Assembly (NCBI RefSeq): GCF_000328475.2
Contig: NC_026484.1
Location: 434,001 to 498,000, forward strand
Source: Mycosarcoma maydis
Lineage: Eukaryota; Basidiomycota; Ustilaginomycetes; Ustilaginales
Direction: 5' to 3'
Length of the DNA: 64,000 nucleotides
The notes beneath the pieces were generated by a model. It saw only the letters and a list, made by a program, of their open reading frames with translations. It was not told the DNA's origin and did no database searches. This document shows positions 21,069-31,796 of this stretch, piece after piece (positions within the stretch are counted from its first letter, which is position 1; each line of letters begins with the position of its first letter). The position numbers were made by a program, and so were the translations under genes.

Positions 21069-22643
21069 TCAGAAGGCAGCCTCAGGCTGAGCCTCGGCAG
21101 CGGGGGCAGCAGGAGCAGCGGGAGCAGCAACCTCAGCGGGAGCGTTTCGCGACTCGGAAACGGGGGCAGAGATGGGAGCCTCCTCCTTGGGCTCGAGGAT
21201 GGTGACGGCGTCGGGGAGGGGGAAGGGCTTGCCAGCGCGTCCTTCGGGGTCCCAGCCCTGCATGATCTTGACCTTGATACCAAGAACACCCTGCTTCATC
21301 AGAACGTGACGAACGGCCTCGTCAACGAAGTCTTTGACAGGCTGACCGGAGTGGATCATGAAACCGTCGGTGAACTTCATCGACTTGGCACGGGCAGCAC
21401 GCAGCTTACCCGAGATAACGACCTCACAACCCTTGGCGCCCGACTCCATAACGAAGCGGAGCACACCGTAGGCGGCACGTCGGACGGCAAGGCCACCGAG
21501 GAGCTTGTAGCGCAGAGACTCGCACTGGGCAACGGCGTGGAGACCACGGTTCTGCACCTTCTCGGCGTAGAGCTCGAGCGAGTTGTCGGGGAACTTGAAT
21601 CGCTTCTGGACGAGAGCGGTGAGCTCACGGATACGACGGCCCTTGTCACCAAGAACCTCCTGGGTGTGGGTGGCGCGGATGATGATCTCGGTGCGGGCGT
21701 GCGTAACACGTACCTCACATCCAGAGTATCCTTCCTCGGAAAGCTCACGAGTGAAGAACTCGTTGAGCTCGGCGGCGAAAACACCGTCAGCGACAAACTG
21801 AAGATGAGGCAAACCAAAGAATGAAAGAAGAGTCAGAATGTGGCTGCTGTGATGCGCTGACTGAAAAAAAACGTTGGCTCTCTCTGCTATGCTCGGTACG
21901 ACCTCTACGTCACGAAATGCGTTGTGATGCGACGCAATGCTGAGTTCAGGTGATCGGAAAGTCGAGTCGCTCAAGTGACAAAGCACTAGCATGGCTGAGT
22001 TCGATTTGTGAGGTGGTGCACGACTCAGTGCAGCTGAATCCCCTTCATAGATGTCCTTGATCCGAAGCCGAGTGCCAAATTGCAACAACCGGTGTACAGG
22101 TAGTCCAGACATGGCGCCAAGTCAACTGTACAGGTGAGTTTGTACAAAGACGGAACAGCTGTTTGCGTCTTAGCTCCTACTAAAACATGGTGGCCGAAAG
22201 TGGAATATTCTGGTGGCTGATCAGATCCTGAGGTGTGTGGAAACAGGCCCATTCGATAATGTGCTGTGGGCCGAACAGGTCTACTTCGCTGGTGCGGCCC
22301 TTGGAGATGCTTTCTGAAGAACGATGGCGATTGCTGAACGAAACATTTGTCATATACGGATCCGCCATGATTGCGTTTGATGAATGCTTCAAGCAACACA
22401 TCTGAGTCGGTGTTGAGAATTCGTGTTGAGCCCAATGCGAGCCAAATCCATCTATCTGAATGTGACAAACTTATGTCGACGGGATGAAACTGGCTGTCTT
22501 CGCATCCTGGGGGTGTTGTGTGCCAATGTCGGTCTGATGCATGCTCATTCCGTAATGTTGAGGTTCACAGCTGCGAGAGAGCGTACGTTGAGGTGATGTT
22601 GGTGCCTTACCTTTCTCTTCTTGGAAATGTTAGCGGAAGCCAT
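21069..22643 (-). CDS. RPS3: 40S ribosomal protein uS3 (RPS3)
   Basis: Two exons on minus: 22643-22611 (33 nt, [11 protein letters not shown]) and 21797-21069, joined through an 813-nt intron (donor GTAAGG, acceptor CTTCAG). The protein is 253 aa. After [15 protein letters not shown] it carries the type-2 KH domain ([22 protein letters not shown], about residues 45-90) with the GxxG-type loop as GDKG, then the C-terminal uS3 domain with [18 protein letters not shown] and [10 protein letters not shown]. uS3 lines the mRNA entry tunnel of the 40S subunit and in many eukaryotes has extra roles in quality control and DNA repair. The C-terminal tail is extended by Ala/Pro/Glu-rich sequence ([18 protein letters not shown]). 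The split after an 11-codon first exon is a common ribosomal-protein gene design. Confidence 0.97.
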
Positions 22644-23415
22644 CTTGAAGATATGTGTGGTGGTGGTTGATTGATAGCGACGACGACGATCTCGAAACCT
22701 TGAACCTCGGCCAGAACGCACGCACAATGAGGCACACACAGACAGAAACGCGGTGGCAGCTTGGCTTCCACCTTCGACCTTTCTCTTCGCAGCTTAGCTT
22801 GCTCAACGGGCTCTCCAACAAGATGTAACTTGCGCGCCAGCTGCTGCAGGCAAACACCTGAACAACTTGCCACAGATCCACACGAACATAATTGAACACA
22901 AGTCATTATTTCGCAGGGCACACAGAGCGGTGTTCTGCTTGTCTGAGGCCTTCCCAGGAACTGGCGAGAAAGCAAGATATTCGAAAAAGCTTTAGCATCT
23001 TCAGAGCTTGTATTCGGCCGATCTTTACAGTGTCATCACGTGTTTTAAATGCGATCGAAAGCAAAGAAAGGAAAGAAAAAAATCGTATCGGGCTTGTCAC
23101 CGGGTTTTGCCGAATTTCGCGAATACGCTGACCTCACGTAGACGGGCCTTAACACCAAATTGCTTATCAAATGTGTCACCGCACAAGCCACCCACCTTCG
23201 TGATTCGTGTGGGTCGTGATTGACGTTGAGCTGCAGGGTCCAGCGCCGTACCTTGAGGAGGCCCATGTGACGTGCTGAGTCAAGGTGGCGCTGACATAGC
23301 TCTATCTCGGCTCTGGGTCTATCCATCTAGTGGACGTATTCGTGAGCCTTAAACATTGATCACCGCCATCATTGAAGCCTCTAGATCCACATTCGGACTT
23401 GGTCGCATCGTCATT
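22644..23415. other. Divergent promoter region RPS3 / MEMO1-family gene
   Basis: About 770 bases between two divergent start codons. No coding signal. A heptad pair at 23197-23220 lies about 200 bases before the MEMO1-family start. No known ribosomal-protein promoter element was recognised with confidence. Confidence 0.55.
23197..23220. repeat. Heptad pair
   Basis: TTCGTGATTCGTG, two direct units in 7-bp register, with a third half-site GTCGTGAT starting eight bases downstream. Confidence 0.65.
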
Positions 23416-24456
23416 ATGGCTCTGACACGAAAAGCAACGCACGCGGGCAGCTGGTACACCGACGATCCAAGGGAGCTCGATGAGTGCCTCACCGAATGGC
23501 TATCCGACGTCCAGCCCGACAACCTGCTCTCTCCGCTCTCGGTTTGTTCAGACTCCTCTTGCTCTTCTTCTAGCAGCGAGTCTCTTGCATTACCCATTTC
23601 ATCGAATCGAGCGATCATCGGTCCACACGCTGGCTACTCTTACTCGGGTCCAGCAGCAGCGTACGCCTACCGAACCATCGACACCTCTGCAATCAAAACA
23701 GTGTTTATCCTCGGACCCTCTCATCATGTCTATCTCGACGGATGTGCCGTCTCTGCTTGTTCCTCCTACGAGACCCCGTTGGGGAACCTTCCGATCAACC
23801 GCTCGGTTACACACGAACTGTTATCAACGGGGAGATTTTCCACCATGTCTAAAACCGAAGACGAAGACGAGCACAGTATCGAGATGCATCTTCCTTATAT
23901 CTACAAGGTATTTAAAGGTACAGGTATCCAAATCGTGCCAATTCTGGTAGGAGCCATCAATACAGCCAGAGAGAACGAATTTGGCAAACTGCTGGCAAAG
24001 TATCTCAATGATCCCGAAAATTTCTTCGTAGTATCGAGCGATTTCTGTCATTGGGGCTCCAGGTTTCGCTATACGTACTACAAGCCTTGTGGTTCGAATA
24101 TTGCGATGAATTTGACCAGCAGATCGTCAAGGTCCATGTTTGAAGGGAAACCGATCCATCAGAGCATTAGAGAGCTGGACGAGGCCGGGATTCTGGCTAT
24201 CACATATCCTTGGTCACGAGACCGGCAAAAGACAGCGGAAGACGCGAGACTGGCTTTTGCCAAGTATCTGAGCGAAACAAAGAATACGGTTTGTGGTAGA
24301 CATCCCATCGGGGTCCTGCTAGCCGCTCTTGCAGAGCTGGAGAGAAGGGGACAAAAGACTGAATGCAGATTCACGAGGTACGAACAGAGTAGTCAATGTA
24401 CGACACCTCAGGAGTCATCCGTTTCATATGCGTCTGCGTTTGTTCGCTTCGTGTAG
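23416..24456 (+). CDS. MEMO1-family protein (class III extradiol dioxygenase fold)
   Basis: 346 aa from the ATG at 23416; MALTRKATHAGSWYTD is the typical family opening, which fixes the start. Conserved active-site-like residues are present: His71 in GPHAGYSYSGP, His103/104 in GPSHHVYLDG, His212 in SDFCHWGSRF and Cys293 in CGRHPIGVLL. These correspond to the His/Cys copper or iron cluster of human MEMO1. The fold is that of nonheme iron dioxygenases; in animals it links receptor tyrosine kinases to the cytoskeleton and handles copper, while the yeast homologue has no settled enzymatic role. A Ser/Cys-rich insertion (about residues 42-58) is not seen in the human protein, and the C-terminal 25 residues are Ser/Gln-rich. 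Intronless. Assignment is secure; biochemical role in fungi is not. Confidence 0.93.
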   Translation: MALTRKATHAGSWYTDDPRELDECLTEWLSDVQPDNLLSPLSVCSDSSCSSSSSESLALPISSNRAIIGPHAGYSYSGPAAAYAYRTIDTSAIKTVFILGPSHHVYLDGCAVSACSSYETPLGNLPINRSVTHELLSTGRFSTMSKTEDEDEHSIEMHLPYIYKVFKGTGIQIVPILVGAINTARENEFGKLLAKYLNDPENFFVVSSDFCHWGSRFRYTYYKPCGSNIAMNLTSRSSRSMFEGKPIHQSIRELDEAGILAITYPWSRDRQKTAEDARLAFAKYLSETKNTVCGRHPIGVLLAALAELERRGQKTECRFTRYEQSSQCTTPQESSVSYASAFVRFV

Positions 24457-24710
24457 GTGAGCCTGTCTCACCAAAAGGCCCAGCTCTCACTCAAGCATGT
24501 CATGCTTGAAAGCCCGCATACAAAACCCCGCCACCGTCGATCGTGTCCCATCATCCGATTAAATCTCAGATCACAGACCACCAAGTCGTCACTGTCGTAA
24601 TGAACAATTCATAACCCCCGTAGCCATCATAGGCCATGGCCGGCTCGAAAGAATTGGATGAGAACGACTAAATCTTTTCACAAACGCGAGTGCGACAGGT
24701 TTGACATGCT

Positions 24711-27266
24711 TCACATACCAGCTTGACCCGGGTTTGGCTGAGCAGCTTGCGACTGAAGCTCTTGCAGCTTTTCCGCCAGTCTCTGGGCTTCATTCACAAT
24801 CACCGCTTCGTCCACCCAGGCGCCCTTGAACGTCTCAGCACGTCGCATCTCCTCCGCAGTGAAACTCGACACAGAGCCTCCTGCGCCGGGTACCGGGTTA
24901 TTGCCCAAAATCGCATCCAAGTCACGCGCCTGGCTAGCGATCCAGGTCCTCAGATGACCCTGCGGATCCTTTGCAAACGCAGCCAAAAAGTCCCTCGCAC
25001 TAGCACGGTTACGAATCGTGGCAGCCGCTTGCGCGATTTTGTCATCCAGTTCAGCAATCTCTCTGGAAGTAGCATCGTTGGTCGTGTCGAACTGTGCTAG
25101 GACGTTATGCTGCTTCTGTCGAATGGCAAGATCTTCCAGATCGAGCTCAATATCGTACGCCGTCGAGTGCTTGTATTCGGCCTTGTCGGTGCGCACCCAG
25201 TACTCGATGACGATGGGTTGAGCGGGGTGAAGATGTCGGTTGACCACTTCAGGCATGTGGTGGAAGTTGATCGTGTCTGTGTTGAAGAGCGAGCGGAGCG
25301 CAGAGTCACACTTGACCTTTTTGCGATCTGTCTCGTCCAGCAGCTTCTTTTCTTTGACGTACGACCACAAAGCCGAGATGACGCCGGCACGCGACTCCTC
25401 ACGAATGTCAAGCAACGAACCTAGCTCAGGAGAGAGCGAGTAGCGCTCCGGGGTATATGCAGGATAGAGCACGATCTTGACCTTGGTGGGCACATTACCC
25501 TTGCGTTTGATCTCGAACCCGTCCAACGCCGGCTCGGCACTGGCAACTAAAGGCGCCTCCATACCCTGGGTACCTCCAAGACCTCCAGCTCCTCCACCGG
25601 CCTGCATGCCACTCGCAGGTGCGACCGAGGGCACGGGACGGTGCCATTCGACTATGTTGCTACCATCGGGGTACAGGGAAGGGTCGCGCATCAGCTCGAC
25701 AACGCATGTCTTGATGAGGTTGCTGAACTTGTGCGCACCCGTGCGGTTGATGCTCGCCTGTGCCGATAAAGCTGTGTTGGCGCGCGATTTGAACGAGGGC
25801 TCCAATAGACGACCTTCGATGCGGAGCGTCCAGGAGGGCACGGCGTCCTCCTCCTTGCTGTCAGCCGCATCCTTATCGCCTTCCACCTTGACTTCGGCCC
25901 CATCCGCGGTCTCTACAGATGGCGCAGAGTCCTTGACCTTCTGCTTTTCGGCCAGCTGAAATGGCTGATTGGCGCACGTGTTGCTCAAGAAGATGCGCAG
26001 CGTGCGCTTGATCTTGGGAGGTCGCGAGAGTCCATCGGTGAGCTCAGCACGTTTCCTCGCGACGGTCCAGTCGAGATTCTTTTCGATGCGCTGCAGGTCT
26101 GAGTAGAAGGCTGATTCCGGGACCTGACGCTTCAAAGAAGGAGGCAGGCTGCGGTCGGTAGGACGACCACGTTTCAACCCACGAAAGCCTTGACCCACCA
26201 GCACGTCCTGCGCATTCTTTCTGCGTAGGATATGAGCCTGTTGCTGTGCTTGCGCCTGCGCCTGTTGTGCTTGTGCCATTTGCATTTGCATCTGCATCTG
26301 CATTTGGTGTTGGGCTTGCGCCTGTGCCTGTGTATGAGCCTGCGACTGTGTCATTGGAGCTTGAGTGTCCATCCTGTAGTGAGCAGCGGGGTGCAATTGA
26401 TTGAACAGTGGGTACGGATGCAAGCTGAAGGCGTGTCTCAGCTGCGAGTGCTCTCTAAAAACGCCTCGGTGGGATGCAATCGAGGGTGTTGGAAGAGTTT
26501 GCAATGGAAAGGTTTGCTCTGACACCTCGGGTGAGAGATGAGAACCCGGTTTGATCAGCGCCAGCGTTGAACCTCGAGAGAGGCACTGTTCACGATGAGA
26601 TTCGGCTTGAACCGATGCAAAAGTGCCTTGAAAGCGTAATGAATCAAGCGTTCGCTGGTGATGAACGCGCGACTGATGCCTTGCAAGAGGCGAGCTAGGA
26701 AGCGATGCTGCGTGATTGTAGTGGCCCGAGACCAGGTGCGAAGGAAGCGGACGGAGAGGAAAGGTGTCGCTTGAATCAAGGGATGTGGGAGCACCGAATC
26801 GAGAAGATAAGAGGACTGGTTGACGTGCGATGGATGCAGAGGCTGCGGCAGCCAAATCGACCGATGATCTTGTGCGACGAGAAGCTGTGTATGATTGCGA
26901 TGGCGCGCTCCTCTTGCAACTAAGCCTTGTAGTTTCACCCTGCTTCGGTGATGGTTCCGAGGCAGACGATGAAGGTACGGATGAGAGCGAGGAGGAAGAA
27001 TCACGTGTGCAACTGCCCAGAAGTTGTTGCTGTTGGTGATGAAGCTGCTGTTGTCGCGAAAGATTTGAGGGTGGTGGTGGTGAGGAAGCGAGATCAGGGA
27101 ACTGCAAAGGAGTCGCAACTGACGAGGTGCACTCAGGTGCAGAGGTAAGAAGCTCCGAAGGCAAGGTGGAAGCGGATGCAGGGTCGACAGGTAAGTGTGA
27201 TGGTTTTGGCGAAGGCTGCGAATTGCGTTCGTGAGCTTGATGGTTAGCCATGGCGTACATGTCCAT
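24711..27266 (-). CDS. SNF12: SWI/SNF-RSC complex subunit Snf12/Rsc6 (BAF60/SMARCD family)
   Basis: 851 aa, intronless. The ATG at 27266 is the first of three close in-frame Met codons. Residues 1-310 are Ser/Pro/Gln-rich, with a Met-Gln repeat encoded by a hexanucleotide-like array at about 26271-26310. The conserved part begins around residue 350: LKRGRPTDRSLPP, then VPESAFYSDLQRIEKNLDWTVARKRAEL, the diagnostic BAF60 helix, and IKRTLRIFLSNTC. The SWIB/MDM2-like domain is at about 605-690 (YSLSPELGSLLDIREESRAGVISALWSYVKEKKLL). A C-terminal helical part follows. The protein should be a nuclear scaffold of an ATP-dependent nucleosome remodeller. Fungi usually have one copy each for SWI/SNF and RSC; I cannot tell which this is, so the symbol is provisional. 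Confidence 0.9.
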   Translation of the reverse strand: MDMYAMANHQAHERNSQPSPKPSHLPVDPASASTLPSELLTSAPECTSSVATPLQFPDLASSPPPPSNLSRQQQLHHQQQQLLGSCTRDSSSSLSSVPSSSASEPSPKQGETTRLSCKRSAPSQSYTASRRTRSSVDLAAAASASIARQPVLLSSRFGAPTSLDSSDTFPLRPLPSHLVSGHYNHAASLPSSPLARHQSRVHHQRTLDSLRFQGTFASVQAESHREQCLSRGSTLALIKPGSHLSPEVSEQTFPLQTLPTPSIASHRGVFREHSQLRHAFSLHPYPLFNQLHPAAHYRMDTQAPMTQSQAHTQAQAQAQHQMQMQMQMQMAQAQQAQAQAQQQAHILRRKNAQDVLVGQGFRGLKRGRPTDRSLPPSLKRQVPESAFYSDLQRIEKNLDWTVARKRAELTDGLSRPPKIKRTLRIFLSNTCANQPFQLAEKQKVKDSAPSVETADGAEVKVEGDKDAADSKEEDAVPSWTLRIEGRLLEPSFKSRANTALSAQASINRTGAHKFSNLIKTCVVELMRDPSLYPDGSNIVEWHRPVPSVAPASGMQAGGGAGGLGGTQGMEAPLVASAEPALDGFEIKRKGNVPTKVKIVLYPAYTPERYSLSPELGSLLDIREESRAGVISALWSYVKEKKLLDETDRKKVKCDSALRSLFNTDTINFHHMPEVVNRHLHPAQPIVIEYWVRTDKAEYKHSTAYDIELDLEDLAIRQKQHNVLAQFDTTNDATSREIAELDDKIAQAAATIRNRASARDFLAAFAKDPQGHLRTWIASQARDLDAILGNNPVPGAGGSVSSFTAEEMRRAETFKGAWVDEAVIVNEAQRLAEKLQELQSQAAQPNPGQAGM

Positions 27267-28738
27267 CCAGGCCTATGCGCCGCCTAGATCGATCCGTCGA
27301 ATTTGGGATGTGAGATCGTACGGCACACCTTTTTTTTTCGCGTTCTAGGCTCAAGCTTGTCTATCTGTTCGCGTCTCTCCACGTTGACGAGCCTCGCGTC
27401 TGAGTCGAGGGGTCTTGTTCTGCCAAATCTTGGCCAGAAGAAGGGGGTTGTCAGAACCAGAAGAAGGGGGTTCTTTCTGACAATCAGAACCAATTTTGCA
27501 CTTAGCAGAGTCGCGACCCACAAGCAGTCGGCGCTGCGTTGGCGTCTGTAGCACGCAGTGCTAGGGCTTTTATTCCTTGGCTGCTGAGATATGGATATAT
27601 CTCTCAACTCGATGCCCTCACCAGGCGCGTCTCACCGCGCAGATTGGAGTTCCACGCTGCGTCTGGTGCAACTCACTGAAGAGATCCCCGTACAACTCCA
27701 CCTCTCTTTGACAGTACCGAAGCGAGGAGGCGAGGAGAGGGACACTGAGACTCAATCGAGAGGATGCCTCACGATTCTTCACAGCAAGCGTAGACCGAGT
27801 TGTGTAGCAGGGCCTCAAAACTCTGTGACTACTGCTAGGCGGATCGGGAGGAAGAGGAGGACACTGGGCACGATCCACCGATAGTCTGGGGCCAACAGGT
27901 GGAAACTCTGCAGCTGACTAGCAAGGGCCCAGATTGGGTCAGGGCAATGTTGAGTGGTTGAGGGCCAGCAGCTCACGGGCAAGGCTGCGAGAGGCGTCTC
28001 GACACGGCGGTGGCAGAGGCGAGAGAGTCTCTCGTCGGAGTAGCAATGTGTCTCGGTCAGCAGAAGTAGGGGCCCATAGGCAGAGGTGTATGAGAGAGGG
28101 TAGTTAAGCGAGCTGCAAACTGCGCCCCGTCAAGTTCTCAAAAGCGCGCTGCTTTGGATGAATCGGAGCAAAATTACCACCGTCGCGAAACTGGTGATCG
28201 AAGTTGATTCGTGCGAGTGAAATCGATGCTTGGACTTGAACCATTCCACATTCATTTCGATCATTTCGCCTTCGTCACTCATTTCAACGTCTTCCTCCCA
28301 GGTGTCAATGGTAACGGACCTCCAGAATACATTTGCTCGGCGCCGTGCGAGAAAGACTAGCAAAGGACCCATTTTAGGATGAGCTAATCGACTTCGAAAG
28401 GGTCGTCTAATCGCGTCTCTAACGTTAGCTGTATGCCCTCTGCTCACCGTTTGGCGCGGATCGACAAGCCGCATCGTTGAGAGTCGTGAGTCGTTAGTGT
28501 TGGGTCGCATAGCGCAATCACGATTTGTGCTTTCTGGGGGCAGCCTTTTTTTGTATTTTGGCATGACATGCGTGAAAACATCAGGAAACGTCATGCGCAC
28601 TGTCCAGCTTTGCCATTTTGATACACTCGATCGAGAGTAGATCCACTCTGGCATTTATCACATTCCCGCTCACATTTCTATCTCTTCAACACCACATCCC
28701 ACATCCTGTCCCACTCTCATCGTTATACAAAGTCAACC
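27267..28738. other. Divergent intergenic region SNF12 / ACBP
   Basis: About 1.5 kb. The part next to SNF12 (27300-27560) contains two copies of an AGAAGAAGGGGGTT motif, 27438 and 27461, apart by about 23 bases. 27600-28120 is GC-rich and purine-rich without coding signal. A 174-codon open frame on minus (28654-28130) has no recognisable domain. No RNA gene recognised. Confidence 0.45.
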
Positions 28739-29463
28739 ATGTCTGCCGAAGCCAAATTCAACAAGGCTGTGTCCATCGTCGGTTCGCTCCCCAAGGATGG
28801 GCCCGTCCAACCTACGCAGGATGATCAGCTCACATTCTACGGCCTGTAAGCATCTAACACCTACTTCTTCCACCTCTGCTTACCATTTTACTGACTGCGG
28901 GCAACCTTTCTTTTTCTGGTATGGGTGTGGTACGAATCCAGCTACAAGCAGGCCACCGTCGGTGATGTCACCTCCAAGAGGCCCGGCATGTTCGGTATGT
29001 TCCTTTCAACTTCATCCTGTTTCGTACTCTCAGAGTTGGGATCATAGGCTGATACGCTCTTCGTTTGCGATTTCTTGCCCTGTGATGGTGTCAGACTTGG
29101 CTGGCAAGTACAAGTGGGACGCCTGGAACAAGAACCAGGGCATGTCCAAGGAGGATGCTCAGCAGGCTTACGTTGATGCTCTTCTCGAGGTACGTAGTAG
29201 CCCATCATCTCCTCCGTTTCACAATCCATTTTCTGGACCAAATTCTAACCCGTCTTTCCACCCTGTCGCGTATTGACGCTGTTGGACATGGCCTATTCAT
29301 AGATTCTGAAGAAGCACGAAGGTGAGTTCCCTCGTCTACAGAACCATCTTGTTCGCCTCCTTGAACAAATTATTCACCTTTTCTTTTCTCTGTCATGTTC
29401 ACTGGTCTCTGCACAGACGAAGGAGACTCTGCTCAGTACATCGAGCAGATTCAGAACGCCTAA
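28739..29463 (+). CDS. ACB1: Acyl-CoA-binding protein (five exons)
   Basis: Exons 28739-28845, 28942-28994, 29095-29189, 29303-29321 and 29417-29463; all four introns (95-113 nt) start GT and end AG, and the 321 coding bases give 106 aa in frame. Exon 4 is only 19 nt. The protein matches the compact ACBP four-helix fold: FNKAVSIV, then [60 protein letters not shown] is the signature block (key residues YKQATVGD and KWDAWN contact the CoA head group). Homologues carry medium- and long-chain acyl-CoA in the cytosol and supply fatty acid synthase products to lipid synthesis. The extra C-terminal 15 residues are acidic. This is the most intron-rich gene in the window. Confidence 0.96.
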
Positions 29464-29858
29464 AGTTTGTCGATGGCTACCTTTCGTTGGCACCGTTTCG
29501 AATTTTACACTCGACGAAGCTTCCTCTGCTATTTGACACTGTGAAATGGCCGTGTCTGTGTATCCGTTTTGATGTGCAGGATTTAGATCCCATCTTAGTG
29601 ATTGGCTATTTTTAAAAAAAGGCACCATAAAGGAGGTTGAGAAAATGACCGTTTAAATCATACTGATATAACGGTTGACACTCGCTTGGCCTTCACACAC
29701 GATCAAGATCCCACAAGCATCAACTAGTACCGCCGCAGCCTTTGCAAAATCGGATACGATTTGACAAATCTGGTGAGAACACAATCGGGACGTGTATGAG
29801 GTGAACAAGCAGACTGAAGATTCCTTCGATTTCAACATCTTTTTTCACTCGACCATCC
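29464..29858. other. Intergenic region between convergent ACBP and PP2A-A genes
   Basis: 395 bases between convergent stop codons. It contains a short A tract (about 29611-29617) after the ACBP gene; nothing else is recognisable. Confidence 0.55.
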
Positions 29859-31796
29859 TTACGACTCAGCATCGAGTGCCTTCTGAGCAAAGAACCTCAC
29901 ATCGGCATCCGAATCCTCCTTCAACTTTTCCAGAGCTGGAGAGATCTTGCTCTTGATCACCTCGTTCCCCTCGGGCGTCTTGACTAACACACTGGAAAGC
30001 ACTTCGAACGCCTTGGCCACGTTGAAGCGAATGTTGGGAATGGGATCGCTCACCATGGGCAGCACCGTCTCGAGCACATCCCCTGTGATGGCGGGTGTGT
30101 CGAGGGAAGGTGCCATCGTGGTGATGGCAAAGATCGTAGTCATGCGGTAAAGGTAGTTCGGGTGTGTGCCCATCTGAAGCACCTTGGGGATGATGGTCTG
30201 TCTTGCCCATGCTACGCCAAAGACGTCCGTCAACTTTTTGAGGTTGACCGTGGCCGCCTCGCGAATGCTGAACACGGTGTCACCAAGCCACGACATGCAA
30301 AGGTTGCTCAACTGCTCGTCGAAGAATTGCACACCGAGCTGGTTGGCCAGCAAGGGAATGTACTCGATGATGGCCTGTCGAACGCGCCACTGCTTGTCCT
30401 CTGCCAGCTCGACGATGGCCGGGAGCAACGACTGCGAGAGAAGGTCGATGCCGATCACCTCGTTGACCTGCTCCAACTTGGAGATGATATTGAGACGCAC
30501 ATCTGGGAACTCATCCTTGAGCAGCTGGAGGAACAAGGGCAACAGGTGCTCGATCGTAGCCTCCTTGCCAAGCAAGGGAGCCATGCCGGAGATCTGCATG
30601 CCCAGCGCGGCACGAACGTGCTGAGAGTTATCGCCCGCGAGATCGCGAACACAGGGCATGAGACGCGCGAGGATAATGTCTTGATCAACGAGCTTGGCAA
30701 AGCCGGGAATTTGGCCAGCACCCGCTGTTCGCACTTCGGCTTCGTTGTCCTTGAGCAGGTGGACGAACGCCATGACAAGCTCGTCTCGTACCACATCTTC
30801 CCCTACAGCAGAAGCCAGCTTGACAAAGTGATCCGCAACCATGTATCGTACCCTCCAGCTCTTGTCCTGGACAGCGCTGCGGATGGAAGGCAGCAGGTAG
30901 TTCTTGGACTCATCGTGGTTAAGCGACTCCGCGATGGCGATTAAGTCCTGCACGGTGAGCAGACGCACTGAGTCCTGGTCATCCGAGGAAAGTTTTCGGT
31001 AGAGTGGGATGATGTCCGAAACCACCAGTTCCTTGGAGAGGTTTTTGGCGAAAGGACCGAGATCGCGGGCGGCAGCCCGTCGGACCATGGGGGTATCGTC
31101 GTTGCAGAGGGCAGTGAACATCTTGCGAAGCTCTTCTTGTGTCGTGGGCTTGGCTTTAGGGTAGACTGCAGAAAAGAGCGAGGTGGAGCTGGTTCGAGAT
31201 GTGAACCAGTCACCGCCAGAAAGTCGCTTCAAGAGAGGAATGTAGTGCTCTTCAATCTGAGCTTCAGACAGAACTTCGGCGATCTTGACAATCGATTCGG
31301 CTGCCTGTCATATCACAAAGCAAGGTCAGCAAGACAGACGTCAGTATCAAAGGGGCGAATACAGCAGAGCCATGTAGCCACAGTGAGACGAAGGACAGGT
31401 CAGAGCTCATCAGATTGCGACGCCCCACAAACTGCGACAGCCCCTTAGGCTCTAGTTCTGAGGACTACTGGTTTTACTCACCTTTTCGCGAACTACGCTC
31501 TCCTCTACTGCAGCAAGATTCTCGAGAGGGCCGAGCAAGAGGTGCGCATATGGTGGACCTCCCAAGTACTCTACGAAACCGGAGCCAAGCTCTTGCGCCA
31601 GAGCGAGCAGGACCTCGTCTTCATCGTCGAGCGAATCCTGGAGGAAAGGGATAAGTTCGTCACGAGCGCGCTCAGGTCCGAGCGCGAGCGCGATCGTGGA
31701 GATGCGGTGGATGGCATTCAAGCGCAGCGTGACATCATCGGATTTCAGCTCATCGATCAAGATGGCGATGGGAAATAGCTGCTCGTCTGCCTCCAT
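29859..31796 (-). CDS. TPD3: Protein phosphatase 2A scaffold subunit A (Tpd3/PR65)
   Basis: Two exons on minus: 31796-31482 (105 codons) and 31304-29859, separated by a 177-nt phase-0 intron (donor GTGAGT, acceptor ATGACAG). The product is 586 aa, the usual length for PR65. The start [40 protein letters not shown] aligns with the first HEAT repeat of the family; the junction reads [17 protein letters not shown] and is followed by [14 protein letters not shown], a strongly conserved segment. About 15 HEAT repeats span the whole chain, with the [16 protein letters not shown] pattern in the middle. The subunit holds the catalytic C and variable B subunits together and so governs cell cycle, morphology and TOR-linked signalling. 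No insertions or losses are evident. Confidence 0.97.

Noticed and set aside
20617..21090. 157-codon open frame on + running into the RPS3 3' end
   Set aside because: Starts inside a heptad array region and runs antisense into RPS3; no gene-like composition.
28130..28654. 174-codon open frame on minus between SNF12 and ACBP
   Set aside because: No recognisable domain, mixed composition, and it overlaps the likely ACBP promoter; such lengths arise by chance in this GC range.
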